Positions 1 to 6,566 of a DNA stretch of 6,792 nucleotides are shown here, piece after piece; within the stretch, counting starts at the first letter, position 1, and every line of letters starts with the position of its first letter. Below the pieces are notes generated by a model, which was not told the DNA's origin, did no database searches, and saw only the letters and a list, made by a program, of their open reading frames with translations. The DNA comes from Actinomycetota bacterium (lineage in GTDB: Bacteria > Actinomycetota > Thermoleophilia > Solirubrobacterales > Solirubrobacteraceae). The stretch is taken from contig WLNX01000098.1 of the NCBI GenBank assembly GCA_009699565.1, forward strand, positions 1-6,792, read 5' to 3'. The translations under genes were made by a program, and so were the position numbers.

Positions 1-3000
1 GTCGGGCTAGTCATCATGAGCCTCGGTTGGCCGGAGGGAACGCCGCTGCGACAGGCGTTCAACTTCACCTACAACAACTTCCCCGCAGTCCAGTTCCTGC
101 GGTCCACCTACAAGGCGGGCCCGCTCGTGCTGATCGGCTTGGCGCTGCTCGCAGGTATGGCTGCAGCGCAGCTCGCCTCAGCGCTGCGCGGGCGCAGTGG
201 GCTGCCGCCGGGGCTCGCGAAGATTGTCGCCCCCGCAGCGGTACTCGTTCTGCTGGCTCTGGCTGCTTGGCCGCTGGTGCGCGGCGAGGCGATCGACCCG
301 CTTGTTTCCTGGAAGTCGATTCCCAAGGCCTGGACTGCAACCGCAGCGCAGCTTGACTCCTCGCTCCCGGAGAACAAGAGGGCGATGATCCTTCCCGGAC
401 AGCTCTACTCCTTCTACAACTGGGGCGGGACCGTCGACCCGATTCTTCCCGCGCTGACCGACCGGCCGGTGGCCGTTCGCAGCTACGTACCGTACGCCGA
501 TCAGCGGGCAACAGACCTGCAATGGACGATTGACACGCTGGTCCAGCAGCAGCGGGTTCTCCCCGGGCAGCTCACCGCTTTGCTCGGACTGATGGGCGTC
601 GGGCAGGTAGTCACAGGCACCGATGACAACCGGCTCCTGAGCGGCGGGGCAACAGCGGCCGACGGCGCACGGGCGCTGAACGCGGATGGGGGACTTGTTC
701 GGCTTGGCGGCCAAGGGCCGATCACGTCGTTCCCCGCGACCGCCGGGACGATCGAACCGGACCTTCGCCTTGCGCAGGTGAGCCGCTCCAAGGTCACGGG
801 AGGGAGGGGGCTTATCAGGGTCTTGCCAAGCGCTCCGCAGCTAGTCGTCGACGGGTCGGCCGAGACGCTGGCAGCTCTAGCTGCCGTCAAGGGGCTCCCC
901 GCCAAGGATCCAATCTTCTATTCCACCGATCGCACAACTGCCCAGCTCAGGGCGGCTGCCCGGGAAGGAGCGAACTTCGTCGTCGGCGACGGCAACCGGC
1001 GCCACGTAGTCGTCGCTTCGCGGCTCAGGCAGAGCTACGGCGCAACCGTTGGAGCCAATCAGAGCTTCAGCGAGGATGCGGCCGTCCTCAATCGCGATTC
1101 CAGCGCTGGGAGCGACGCGCAGAGCGTCGCCGAGTATCAGGGAATCGTCGGGATCTCGGCTCCGTTCTCGCCAGGAGTGGCGCAGTTCCCCGAGCACCGA
1201 CCATATGCAGCGGTGGACGGCGATCTCGAAACCGCGTGGCGCGCCGACCGCAACCTCAACGACAGCGAGTGGTATCTCCAGCTTGAGCTGCCAAAGGCCA
1301 GAGACGTGCCGTACATCGACCTGTATCCGGACACGGACGCGGAGGTGCAGGTAACCGAGGTCGCGGTGAACGGACAGCGCTACCCGGTTCACCGCGGTTG
1401 GAACAGACTGCCGGTTCGTCTGAAAGAGGTCAGCCTGATCACGGTGGAGCTGGTTGGGGTTACCTCGCCCGGCCCGGAGCGGCTGGGTGGTGGCGGTATC
1501 CGCGAACTGCAGATACCGGGGGTGACCGTCAGCGAGCAGATCCGGCTGCCGATTGTCGTGGCCAATGCGCTCAAGGGAACCCCGCTCGATCGGTCGGGAC
1601 TTCAGTACCTGCTGACGCGCACGACCGGCGATGATCCCTACCGCCGCGACACGGCTGGAGCGGGGGCCCAAGGTTCGCTTGTTCGAGACCGTGGCGACGC
1701 AGAGGCCACCTTTGCCCGGCGTCTGGTTACGCCGGGAACCCGCAGCTACGCGGTTAATGGGCTTGCGGGAGTGGCCGCGTCGGCGCCCGACTCCGCGATT
1801 GACAGGCTCGCCGGTACCCGGGGTCCGCTGACGGCCAATTCCTCGGGCAGGTACCTCGGGAAGCCGGGCTGGCGAGCGTCGATGGCTTTCGACGGAAGCC
1901 GTCAGCGCGCTTGGCTTGGAACCTGGAAGGGCAGTGGAAGCGCGTCGATCTCGTGGAAGAGTTCAACGCTGCAGACGATCGCTGCGCTTCGTCTTGCGGC
2001 GCCAACCGAGGTGGTCCGGCGCCCGACCAAGGTTCGACTCATCGCAGACGGGCGCTCAGGGGAAACCGTTGCGGTAAGTAGCGGCGGCCGCGTAGAGTTC
2101 TCCTCACCCGTTTCCGGACGCTCGTTCACGCTCCAGATAGTTGAGGCGCGTTTCCCGAGTTCGGCGAGCGGCCTCGAGCGACAACGCAGAGCCGTTGGCA
2201 TTGGCGAACTGACCGGCGATGCGCTTCCACGGCTTGATGTTCCATCCAGCGGAGCGATCAAATCCGAGTGTGGCGATTCGTCGGTCTCAATCGGGTCCCT
2301 AACCGTGGGCCTTCAGAGCAGCGGTTCCGTCTCGCGGCTTGATTCCGGCGTCCCGCTGGAGGTTTCTGCCTGCGAACCAAGCTCGCCGGTCAGGGTCAAG
2401 GAGGGATCGGTCGTAGTGCAGACTCTCCCGGCCTTGTTGCTCCCTGAGATCGTCAGTCTCGACTCGCCGGCCCCGGCCGGGCCGCCCGAGCAGACCGGAG
2501 GGGGTGAGTTGATCAGTGCCGGAACCGGAACGGGGAGCAACCGCAGCGGCGTGAAGGTTGATCTTTCCGGGCCTTCGTGGATCGTCCTTGGAGAGAGTTG
2601 GAATCGCGGCTGGACGGCAACTTGCGATGGACGTGACCTGGGCCGCTCCCAGCCGATTGATGCCTTCGCAAACGGCTGGCTTGCTCCTGCTGACTGCCGG
2701 TCGGTCGCCTTTAAGTTCGCACCCAACGCGACGGTTCAGCGGCTCTACTTCGTGTCGGCGGCAGCAATCCTCGCGCTACTGCTGATGCTGGTCGGTATGG
2801 CAATCCGCCGCAGGGGCGAGGCCGAAGGGCTAGAGATTGGTCTTAAGCGCCTACCGGATCCCGATCCTCCGGACCGGGGTGGCCTAAAGGCGATCGTCAT
2901 TGCTTGCTGCGCGACGGCTGCTGTCGTCGGCTTCTGCTTCTCGTTGCGAGCCGGCGTGCTCTTGGGGCCGGCTATGGCGCTGCTGGTCTGGCGCGGAGTT

Positions 3001-3207
3001 TCCAACCGGACATTCTTCCTAGTCGCTGGCGGGCTGCTGGCGACGGCCGTGCCAATTCTCTACGTCGTGCTGCCGGTTGAAGACCACGGTGGCTACAACG
3101 CAAGCTATGCAGGCGACCTTGTCGCCGCCCACTGGGTCGCAGTCGTCGCCGTCACACTGCTTGGGGCGGGGCTGCTGCGTTCACTGCTGCGGGCGCGGCG
3201 CGGCTAG
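1..3207 (+). CDS. AftD-like (DUF3367-type) GT-C arabinofuranosyltransferase family protein, C-terminal part (5' partial)
   Basis: Large envelope glycosyltransferase relative. Mycobacterial AftD is a membrane enzyme that adds alpha-(1->3)-arabinofuranose from a polyprenyl-phosphate donor outside the membrane. The frame is open from base 1, so the ATG at 16 is probably internal and the N-terminal GT-C membrane domain with its catalytic acids lies upstream. Counting from that ATG, 1063 residues are visible. They begin with a family-like stretch (FNFTYNNFPAVQFLRSTYKA, 15-34) and membrane helices near 35-55 and 68-87. A long extracytoplasmic region follows, with two discoidin/F5-8C-like modules: about 385-500 (DGDLETAW at 401-408) and about 605-735 (AFDGSRQRAWLGTW at 624-637). 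A WIVLGESWNRGW module sits at 855-866, and four or five C-terminal helices lie between about 910 and 1056. Family assignment is by recognition. The actual sugar is unknown, since arabinogalactan is not assured in this organism. The gene ends in a TAG that overlaps the opposing GT4 gene by 4 bases. Confidence 0.8.
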   Translation, partial: VGLVIMSLGWPEGTPLRQAFNFTYNNFPAVQFLRSTYKAGPLVLIGLALLAGMAAAQLASALRGRSGLPPGLAKIVAPAAVLVLLALAAWPLVRGEAIDPLVSWKSIPKAWTATAAQLDSSLPENKRAMILPGQLYSFYNWGGTVDPILPALTDRPVAVRSYVPYADQRATDLQWTIDTLVQQQRVLPGQLTALLGLMGVGQVVTGTDDNRLLSGGATAADGARALNADGGLVRLGGQGPITSFPATAGTIEPDLRLAQVSRSKVTGGRGLIRVLPSAPQLVVDGSAETLAALAAVKGLPAKDPIFYSTDRTTAQLRAAAREGANFVVGDGNRRHVVVASRLRQSYGATVGANQSFSEDAAVLNRDSSAGSDAQSVAEYQGIVGISAPFSPGVAQFPEHRPYAAVDGDLETAWRADRNLNDSEWYLQLELPKARDVPYIDLYPDTDAEVQVTEVAVNGQRYPVHRGWNRLPVRLKEVSLITVELVGVTSPGPERLGGGGIRELQIPGVTVSEQIRLPIVVANALKGTPLDRSGLQYLLTRTTGDDPYRRDTAGAGAQGSLVRDRGDAEATFARRLVTPGTRSYAVNGLAGVAASAPDSAIDRLAGTRGPLTANSSGRYLGKPGWRASMAFDGSRQRAWLGTWKGSGSASISWKSSTLQTIAALRLAAPTEVVRRPTKVRLIADGRSGETVAVSSGGRVEFSSPVSGRSFTLQIVEARFPSSASGLERQRRAVGIGELTGDALPRLDVPSSGAIKSECGDSSVSIGSLTVGLQSSGSVSRLDSGVPLEVSACEPSSPVRVKEGSVVVQTLPALLLPEIVSLDSPAPAGPPEQTGGGELISAGTGTGSNRSGVKVDLSGPSWIVLGESWNRGWTATCDGRDLGRSQPIDAFANGWLAPADCRSVAFKFAPNATVQRLYFVSAAAILALLLMLVGMAIRRRGEAEGLEIGLKRLPDPDPPDRGGLKAIVIACCATAAVVGFCFSLRAGVLLGPAMALLVWRGVSNRTFFLVAGGLLATAVPILYVVLPVEDHGGYNASYAGDLVAAHWVAVVAVTLLGAGLLRSLLRARRG

Positions 3208-4310
3208 CGCGCGGCGCGTTCAGCCGCTGCGCGCTCAAGCAATGCCATCGCAGCATCGGCGGTCGCGTCCCACGTGAACTCAAGCGAGCGCTTGTAGGCG
3301 GCATCTCCCATGCGGAGGAGCGCTTGCGGATCGGCGAGCAGCCTGCGCACCTCCATTGTCAGCTCGGCAGGGTTCGCGGCAAGGATGCCGGTCTCCCCGG
3401 GGATGATCGCCTCGCGCAGGCCGCCCACGGCCAGCGCGGCGGTCGGAGTTCCGCTCGCGCCGGCTTCAAAGACGGCAAGCGACCAACCCTCCGCCGACGA
3501 CGCCGTCAGCGCTACCCACGATGTCCTCAGCAGCTCGGCCTTCTTCTCCTCACTGACGTGGCCATGGAAGATGACCTGATCGGTGATGCCCAGCCGCTCG
3601 GCCTCAGCCATCAGCTCGCCGCGATGCGTGCCTTCGCCCGCAAGGTGGAGCGTCGTCTGCGGCAGCGCGGCAGCCATCTCGAGGAGCACTTCAATTCGCT
3701 TGTACTGCTTGAGCCGTCCGAGGTAGACCATCGACGGCGTCTGCGACTTTGTTCCGGGGGAGAGGATGCCGCGATCCAGTCCGAGATAGACGACCTCGAC
3801 CTGCTCGGATGACAGCCCCAGTTCGATTAGCTCCGAACGCGAATCTTCCGAGATAGTCATCACCGGAACCGACTTGTAGAGCGAGGTCAGCGGCAGCCGC
3901 TCCAGGAAGAAAGCGGCAATCGAGCCGAAGCGCCCCAGCTCGGCTTCATAGTGGCGCTGGTGCACGTGGAAGACGAGCAGCACGCGCGGTTGGCGCAGCC
4001 ACGGCCACAGCGGCGTGCAGAAGGCAATGCCGTTGCAGACCTCAAGAACCAAGTCGGCGTCGCGGCCAACTCCGCGGAGGGTCGCCCAGGCCGCCTTCGG
4101 GAAGACGCTGACCCGGGTGCCCATGCGGTGGATCTCCAGCCGCTCATGCGGCCGCTCGACCGGCGGCGCCCCGTCATAAGAACCTCCGATTACTGTGACC
4201 TTGTGGCCCTCGGCGAGCCAGCGGCTGACGAGACCGTAGAGGACCGTCCCGGTACCGCCCGCCTGCGGGTGGGTCCATTCGCGGTCGGCGAGGATGAGGA
4301 TGTGTTTCAT
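3204..4310 (-). CDS. Glycosyltransferase family 4 (GT-B fold)
   Basis: Cytoplasmic retaining glycosyltransferase, 368 residues, a usual length for GT4. The N-terminal acceptor-side Rossmann half opens with the beta strand HILILAD and a glycine pair at 18-19 (AGGTGT). HVH at 115-117 is the usual loop histidine region. The C-terminal nucleotide-sugar half holds GRLKQYK at 198-204, whose R199 and K204 match the phosphate-binding Arg/Lys pair. It also has LAGEG at 223-227, FHGHVSEEKKAELL at 248-261, and the EX7E motif E274-E282 (EGWSLAVFE). Donor and acceptor cannot be read from sequence. The ATG lies 2 bases after the flippase stop with no convincing Shine-Dalgarno sequence close by, which suggests translation coupled to the flippase. 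With the flippase and the facing AftD-like gene it probably helps build a surface polysaccharide or glycolipid. Its TAG stop shares the CTAG with the convergent gene. Confidence 0.9.
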   Translation of the reverse strand: MKHILILADREWTHPQAGGTGTVLYGLVSRWLAEGHKVTVIGGSYDGAPPVERPHERLEIHRMGTRVSVFPKAAWATLRGVGRDADLVLEVCNGIAFCTPLWPWLRQPRVLLVFHVHQRHYEAELGRFGSIAAFFLERLPLTSLYKSVPVMTISEDSRSELIELGLSSEQVEVVYLGLDRGILSPGTKSQTPSMVYLGRLKQYKRIEVLLEMAAALPQTTLHLAGEGTHRGELMAEAERLGITDQVIFHGHVSEEKKAELLRTSWVALTASSAEGWSLAVFEAGASGTPTAALAVGGLREAIIPGETGILAANPAELTMEVRRLLADPQALLRMGDAAYKRSLEFTWDATADAAMALLERAAAERAAR

Positions 4311-4312
4311 CG

Positions 4313-5740
4313 CTACGGAATCGCCGCCTCGGCGGCCGCGCTGGCCTCGGCGAAAGCAATGTCGTCTGCGTCATCAACCGCGAACGGGTGAGCCCCAGGC
4401 TTGCGCGCGCTATAGGAGAGCATGAGCATTACTGCGGCAAGCGCTGCGTCGAGCACCAGAAGGCCGATCGAGACCGATCGCAGCGAGCTGTCGCGCAGTG
4501 CCACGGTTGCCGGTACTGCGATTGCACCGACCGTCATGACGGCCAGGAAGAGCCGCTTTCCAAGGGCCAGCAGGAACTGCATCGAAAGGTACGCGACGCT
4601 GAGGAAGGTCATGGCCGCAGCGAGCCAAGGGAGAGCAGGCGCGGCGAGCTTGGCTTGATCGCTGAAGACAAGCGTGAGGATCTGCTCGGGGATCAGGGTG
4701 AAGATCGCCAGAATCGGCACGGCGACGATCATCAGAAGGCCGCTGGTTCGTGTGAGCAGGTGGCGGGCGTCGACGCCCTTGGCTGCCTCGCGAGCGGCCT
4801 CGGGCAGCAAGTAAAGGCCGAGGCCAATGGCGACCCAGACGACGCCCTTCGCCGCTACTGCAGCCTGTGCGTATGCACCTGACACTGTCGTGCTGAAGAA
4901 GTGACCCACGGCGATTACGTCGGCGTTCTGGAGCACGGCGAATAGCGTCAAAGCCGCAACTGGAATTGGGTTGCGGACCGCCAGCTCCCGCAGACGGCTG
5001 CGTTGGGGACGGTGGTCGGAGCGGCCGAGCCTGCGGCGCGTCAGGATGCCGGTCACAAGGATGATCGGCGCTGTTGCCAGAGGAACCGAGCAGAAAAAGA
5101 TCAGGCCGACCTGCGCACCGAGCAGCGCAGCAACCAGTCCGAAGATCAGTCGGAAGCCCTGCTCACCGATGAGGCTGAAGCCCACCAGCTTGTAGGCGCC
5201 CACTCCGAGCAGCACTCCCCGTTGCAGGGCGAGCGCCGTCCAGAGGCACCCAGCCGGGATCACCAGCGCCGCCGCCCACGGCTGGGAGACCTGCAGCAGG
5301 CTGGCGAGCGAGTCACGAAGCAGCAGGCAGATCACCAACACGCCAAGCGTCAGAATCAGAACCCGGATGATCCATGCGTGCAGCGTTGCCGCAGCGTGTC
5401 CGCCCGTACCGAGGCGGCCCAGGGTCGTATCTCGGGCAGCTGCCGCCTGTAGTGCCGAAGCCGGGACGATCAGGATCGTCACCACCGAGATCATCCGGGC
5501 GAGTTCGCCGTAGTCGGATGTGCCGAGCGCACGCGCCAAGGCGACGGTGGTCAGGAGCGCGAGGACGTTCGCCACCATCTGCGCGGAAGCGACTCCTGCC
5601 GCACGCACGGTGTGTGACCCGCGTGCCTTCTGGCGGCGTGTCTGCCCTGCGTCGGGGCTGTCGGATGGTTCCGGCACGCCGCGGACGCTAGCGGAGCATG
5701 GGGTTGCGAGCCGCAGCAAGCGGCTCAGCAGCCTCACCAC
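4313..5740 (-). CDS. Polysaccharide/lipid-linked oligosaccharide flippase (Wzx-like, MOP superfamily)
   Basis: Integral membrane protein of 475 residues with about twelve hydrophobic segments, roughly at 46-72, 83-103, 121-141, 155-180, 188-206, 210-230, 258-279, 290-312, 328-352, 368-390, 394-415 and 422-442. Wzx-like signatures include ARALGTSDYGELA at 69-81 after the first helix. A second is the half-repeat start around 268-311, LQNADVIAVGHFFS...GAYAQAAVAAKG, which matches the usual 'D..ll...fls....G.Y..a' pattern. Such proteins move polyprenyl-linked glycans from the inner to the outer membrane face. The first 45 or so residues are a polar, Arg-rich tail before helix 1. The start is therefore uncertain: the GTG at 5740 has no visible Shine-Dalgarno sequence, and the in-frame GTG at 5677 would give 454 residues. 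An Asp/Ala-rich cytoplasmic tail (about 446-475) ends the protein. GT4 follows 2 bases later, so the pair is almost certainly one operon. Confidence 0.88.
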   Translation of the reverse strand: MVRLLSRLLRLATPCSASVRGVPEPSDSPDAGQTRRQKARGSHTVRAAGVASAQMVANVLALLTTVALARALGTSDYGELARMISVVTILIVPASALQAAAARDTTLGRLGTGGHAAATLHAWIIRVLILTLGVLVICLLLRDSLASLLQVSQPWAAALVIPAGCLWTALALQRGVLLGVGAYKLVGFSLIGEQGFRLIFGLVAALLGAQVGLIFFCSVPLATAPIILVTGILTRRRLGRSDHRPQRSRLRELAVRNPIPVAALTLFAVLQNADVIAVGHFFSTTVSGAYAQAAVAAKGVVWVAIGLGLYLLPEAAREAAKGVDARHLLTRTSGLLMIVAVPILAIFTLIPEQILTLVFSDQAKLAAPALPWLAAAMTFLSVAYLSMQFLLALGKRLFLAVMTVGAIAVPATVALRDSSLRSVSIGLLVLDAALAAVMLMLSYSARKPGAHPFAVDDADDIAFAEASAAAEAAIP

Positions 5741-5758
5741 TGGTCTAGACTGATCTTC
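5741..5758. promoter_or_regulatory. 18-bp divergent intergenic region with TCTAGA palindrome
   Basis: Only 18 bases separate the furthest-upstream flippase start from the GTG of the LARTG-protein gene. The segment contains the palindrome TCTAGA at 5744-5749. On the plus strand this is part of TAGACT, a good TANNNT box. On the minus strand the equivalent hexamer is TAGACC, a weaker match. No TTGACA-like -35 box is visible on either side at 16-18 base spacing. Divergent promoters would have to overlap each other, and the flippase promoter would also overlap the annotated flippase start. Confidence 0.45.
5746..5751 (+). promoter_or_regulatory. Putative -10 box (TAGACT) for leaderless transcription of the LARTG protein-tsaE-tsaB operon
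   Basis: TAGACT fits the actinobacterial -10 consensus TANNNT and is followed by 7 bases, after which the GTG at 5759 begins. Transcription starting at that G would give a leaderless mRNA, a layout common in Actinomycetota. There is no Shine-Dalgarno sequence before GTG 5759 or before ATG 5768, which fits leaderless initiation. The -35 region is poor (GCTCAG at 5723-5728 with a 17-base spacer). Confidence 0.5.
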
Positions 5759-6124
5759 GTGGCTTCCATGCGAGTACTGACCGTATGCATCGTTTTGGCG
5801 TTTGCCGCCACGCCCGGTGCTGCTCTCGCCGGCAGCGCCGGCGGTGATCAGTACGTCGATCCGCTGGCAGGGCTGGGAGGCGGCAACGGCTCGGGTTCTG
5901 CCGGAGGGTCCGGTTCATCCGGCTCGTCATCGTCCGGTTCAAGCGGGACCGCGACGGGAACCGCCAACTCCACTGCCGCAGGCGGCACAGATACTTCCGG
6001 CGGCTCGGGTGCTTCCGGCGAACTCGCGCGTACAGGGCTCGATCTTGAAGGCGTCGCTCTTCTCGGCGTCGTCCTGCTGGGCGGCGGGCTGGCGATGCGA
6101 CGCGGCGCCCATGGGCGCCGGTAA
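5759..6124 (+). CDS. Small secreted Ser/Gly-rich protein with C-terminal LARTG sorting signal (putative class E sortase substrate)
   Basis: Predicted cell-wall-anchored surface protein of 121 residues. A signal peptide covers about 1-24, with hydrophobic core VLTVCIVLAFAA and a probable cut after ALA24. The mature N-terminus holds GGDQYVDPLAG (28-38), a short non-repetitive patch. Residues 43-87 are low-complexity Ser/Gly/Thr/Ala, probably a flexible wall-spanning stalk. The C-terminus has LARTG at 89-93, a hydrophobic span at 98-112 and an Arg-rich tail at 114-121, which is the full sorting-signal order. LAxTG, as opposed to LPxTG, is the pattern known for class E sortases of high-GC actinobacteria. 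No sortase gene lies in the window. GTG 5759 is preferred because a TAGACT box sits 7 bases upstream; ATG 5768 would shorten it by three residues. There is no recognisable enzymatic domain, so the job of the exposed part is unknown. It overlaps tsaE by 14 bases. Confidence 0.82.
   Translation: MASMRVLTVCIVLAFAATPGAALAGSAGGDQYVDPLAGLGGGNGSGSAGGSGSSGSSSSGSSGTATGTANSTAAGGTDTSGGSGASGELARTGLDLEGVALLGVVLLGGGLAMRRGAHGRR
5885..6019 (+). repeat. Ser/Gly-coding low-complexity tract
   Basis: Runs of TCC/TCG/TCA and GGN codons encode residues 43-87 of the surface protein. The 9-mer TCCGGTTCA occurs at 5909-5917 and again at 5933-5941, 24 bases (8 codons) apart, with degenerate copies between. It is an imperfect repeat, not a clean tandem array. 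Confidence 0.6.
6103..6120 (+). promoter_or_regulatory. Perfect 18-base palindrome / mRNA hairpin enclosing the tsaE start codon
   Basis: CGGCGCCCATGGGCGCCG reads the same on both strands. In mRNA, 6103-6109 can pair with 6114-6120 to give a 7-bp all-G/C stem with CAUG in the loop, and the AUG is that of tsaE (6111-6113). The upstream gene's stop codon is at 6122-6124, so a ribosome ending there would open the stem. This suggests, but does not prove, that tsaE translation depends on translation of the LARTG-protein gene. No Shine-Dalgarno sequence is visible just upstream. Confidence 0.5.
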
Positions 6125-6566
6125 CACCGTCGTCAGTACGACGGCGCAGCAGACCGAGGATCTGGCCGCCGACTTGGCGCTGGATCTGAAGCCCGGCGAT
6201 GTCGTCCATGTCTGCGGGGAGGTCGGCGCGGGTAAGACGACGTTCGTCCGGGGGGCCTGCGCCGCTCTCGGAGTTGACGGCCCGGTGACGAGCCCCAGCT
6301 ACACCATCTGTAACCGCTATGTGGGCAAAGACGTCTTGATCTCGCACCTTGACTGCCAAAGACTTGAAGGAGCCTCCGGCGAGGAGAGCGGGATCTTTGA
6401 CGACGAGGTAGCCGCCGACAGAATCACCTTCATCGAGTGGCCCCAGTCGTCAGTTGAATCTGTCGGCATGATCGCTTTGGTTCCGGCAGCGGTTCGCATC
6501 GAGCTGAGCCATCGGTCGCCCGACACCCGTTTGATCAAGATCTTGCGCGGCAACGGACCGAGATGA
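6111..6566 (+). CDS. tsaE: tRNA threonylcarbamoyladenosine biosynthesis ATPase TsaE
   Basis: P-loop ATPase of the bacterial t6A complex. It works with TsaB and TsaD, which transfer threonylcarbamoyl from threonylcarbamoyl-AMP to A37 of ANN-decoding tRNAs, and its ATP hydrolysis allows repeated turnover. It is 151 residues, a normal family length. Visible motifs are Walker A GEVGAGKTT at 36-44, TSPSYTICNRY at 60-70 (family: SPTf.lvn.Y), HLDCQRL at 79-85 (family: HxDxYRL, here with Gln for Tyr), and DDEVAADRITFIEWPQ at 97-112, with the conserved acidic residues and the EW before the proline. The frame stays open upstream to about 5802, but that part is the shadow of the surface-protein gene, and family alignment supports ATG 6111. 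It overlaps the surface-protein gene by 14 bases and tsaB by ATGA, so all three look translationally coupled. Confidence 0.95.
   Translation: MGAGNTVVSTTAQQTEDLAADLALDLKPGDVVHVCGEVGAGKTTFVRGACAALGVDGPVTSPSYTICNRYVGKDVLISHLDCQRLEGASGEESGIFDDEVAADRITFIEWPQSSVESVGMIALVPAAVRIELSHRSPDTRLIKILRGNGPR

Noticed and set aside
877..1671. 264-residue minus-strand open frame inside the AftD-like gene
   Set aside because: Its product has no recognisable domain or membrane/signal pattern, and the plus-strand frame is continuous and family-like. It is a typical GC-rich antisense shadow.
2466..2486. CCCGGCCGGG palindrome within the AftD-like gene
   Set aside because: It is a short palindrome inside codons for a Pro/Ala-rich linker (PAPAGPP), as expected from GC-rich codon use, with no regulatory context.
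3190..3235. GC-rich inverted elements around the convergent stops as an intrinsic terminator
   Set aside because: Only the short GCTAGC palindrome and scattered GCGC repeats are present. There is no consistent stem and no T-run on either strand.
3324..3812. 162-residue plus-strand frame opposite the GT4 gene
   Set aside because: It is antisense to clear GT4 motifs (EX7E, GRLKQYK) and its own translation is low-complexity Arg/His/Leu-rich.
4388..5452. Plus-strand frames (164 and 149 residues) opposite the flippase gene
   Set aside because: They are polar His/Arg/Gln/Glu-rich products that mirror hydrophobic codons of the opposite strand, as expected for shadows of a membrane protein gene.
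5777..5788. LTVC (residues 7-10 of the LARTG protein) as a lipobox
   Set aside because: The residue before Cys is Val, not Gly/Ala/Ser, and the hydrophobic core continues after the Cys to a good AxA-type cleavage site. A sortase substrate fits better than a lipoprotein.
5802..6110. Upstream extension of the tsaE frame to an ATG at 5802 (254-residue protein)
   Set aside because: It lies wholly over the surface-protein gene. Its translation there is Pro/Arg-rich shadow sequence, and TsaE proteins normally begin about 35 residues before the P-loop, which matches ATG 6111.
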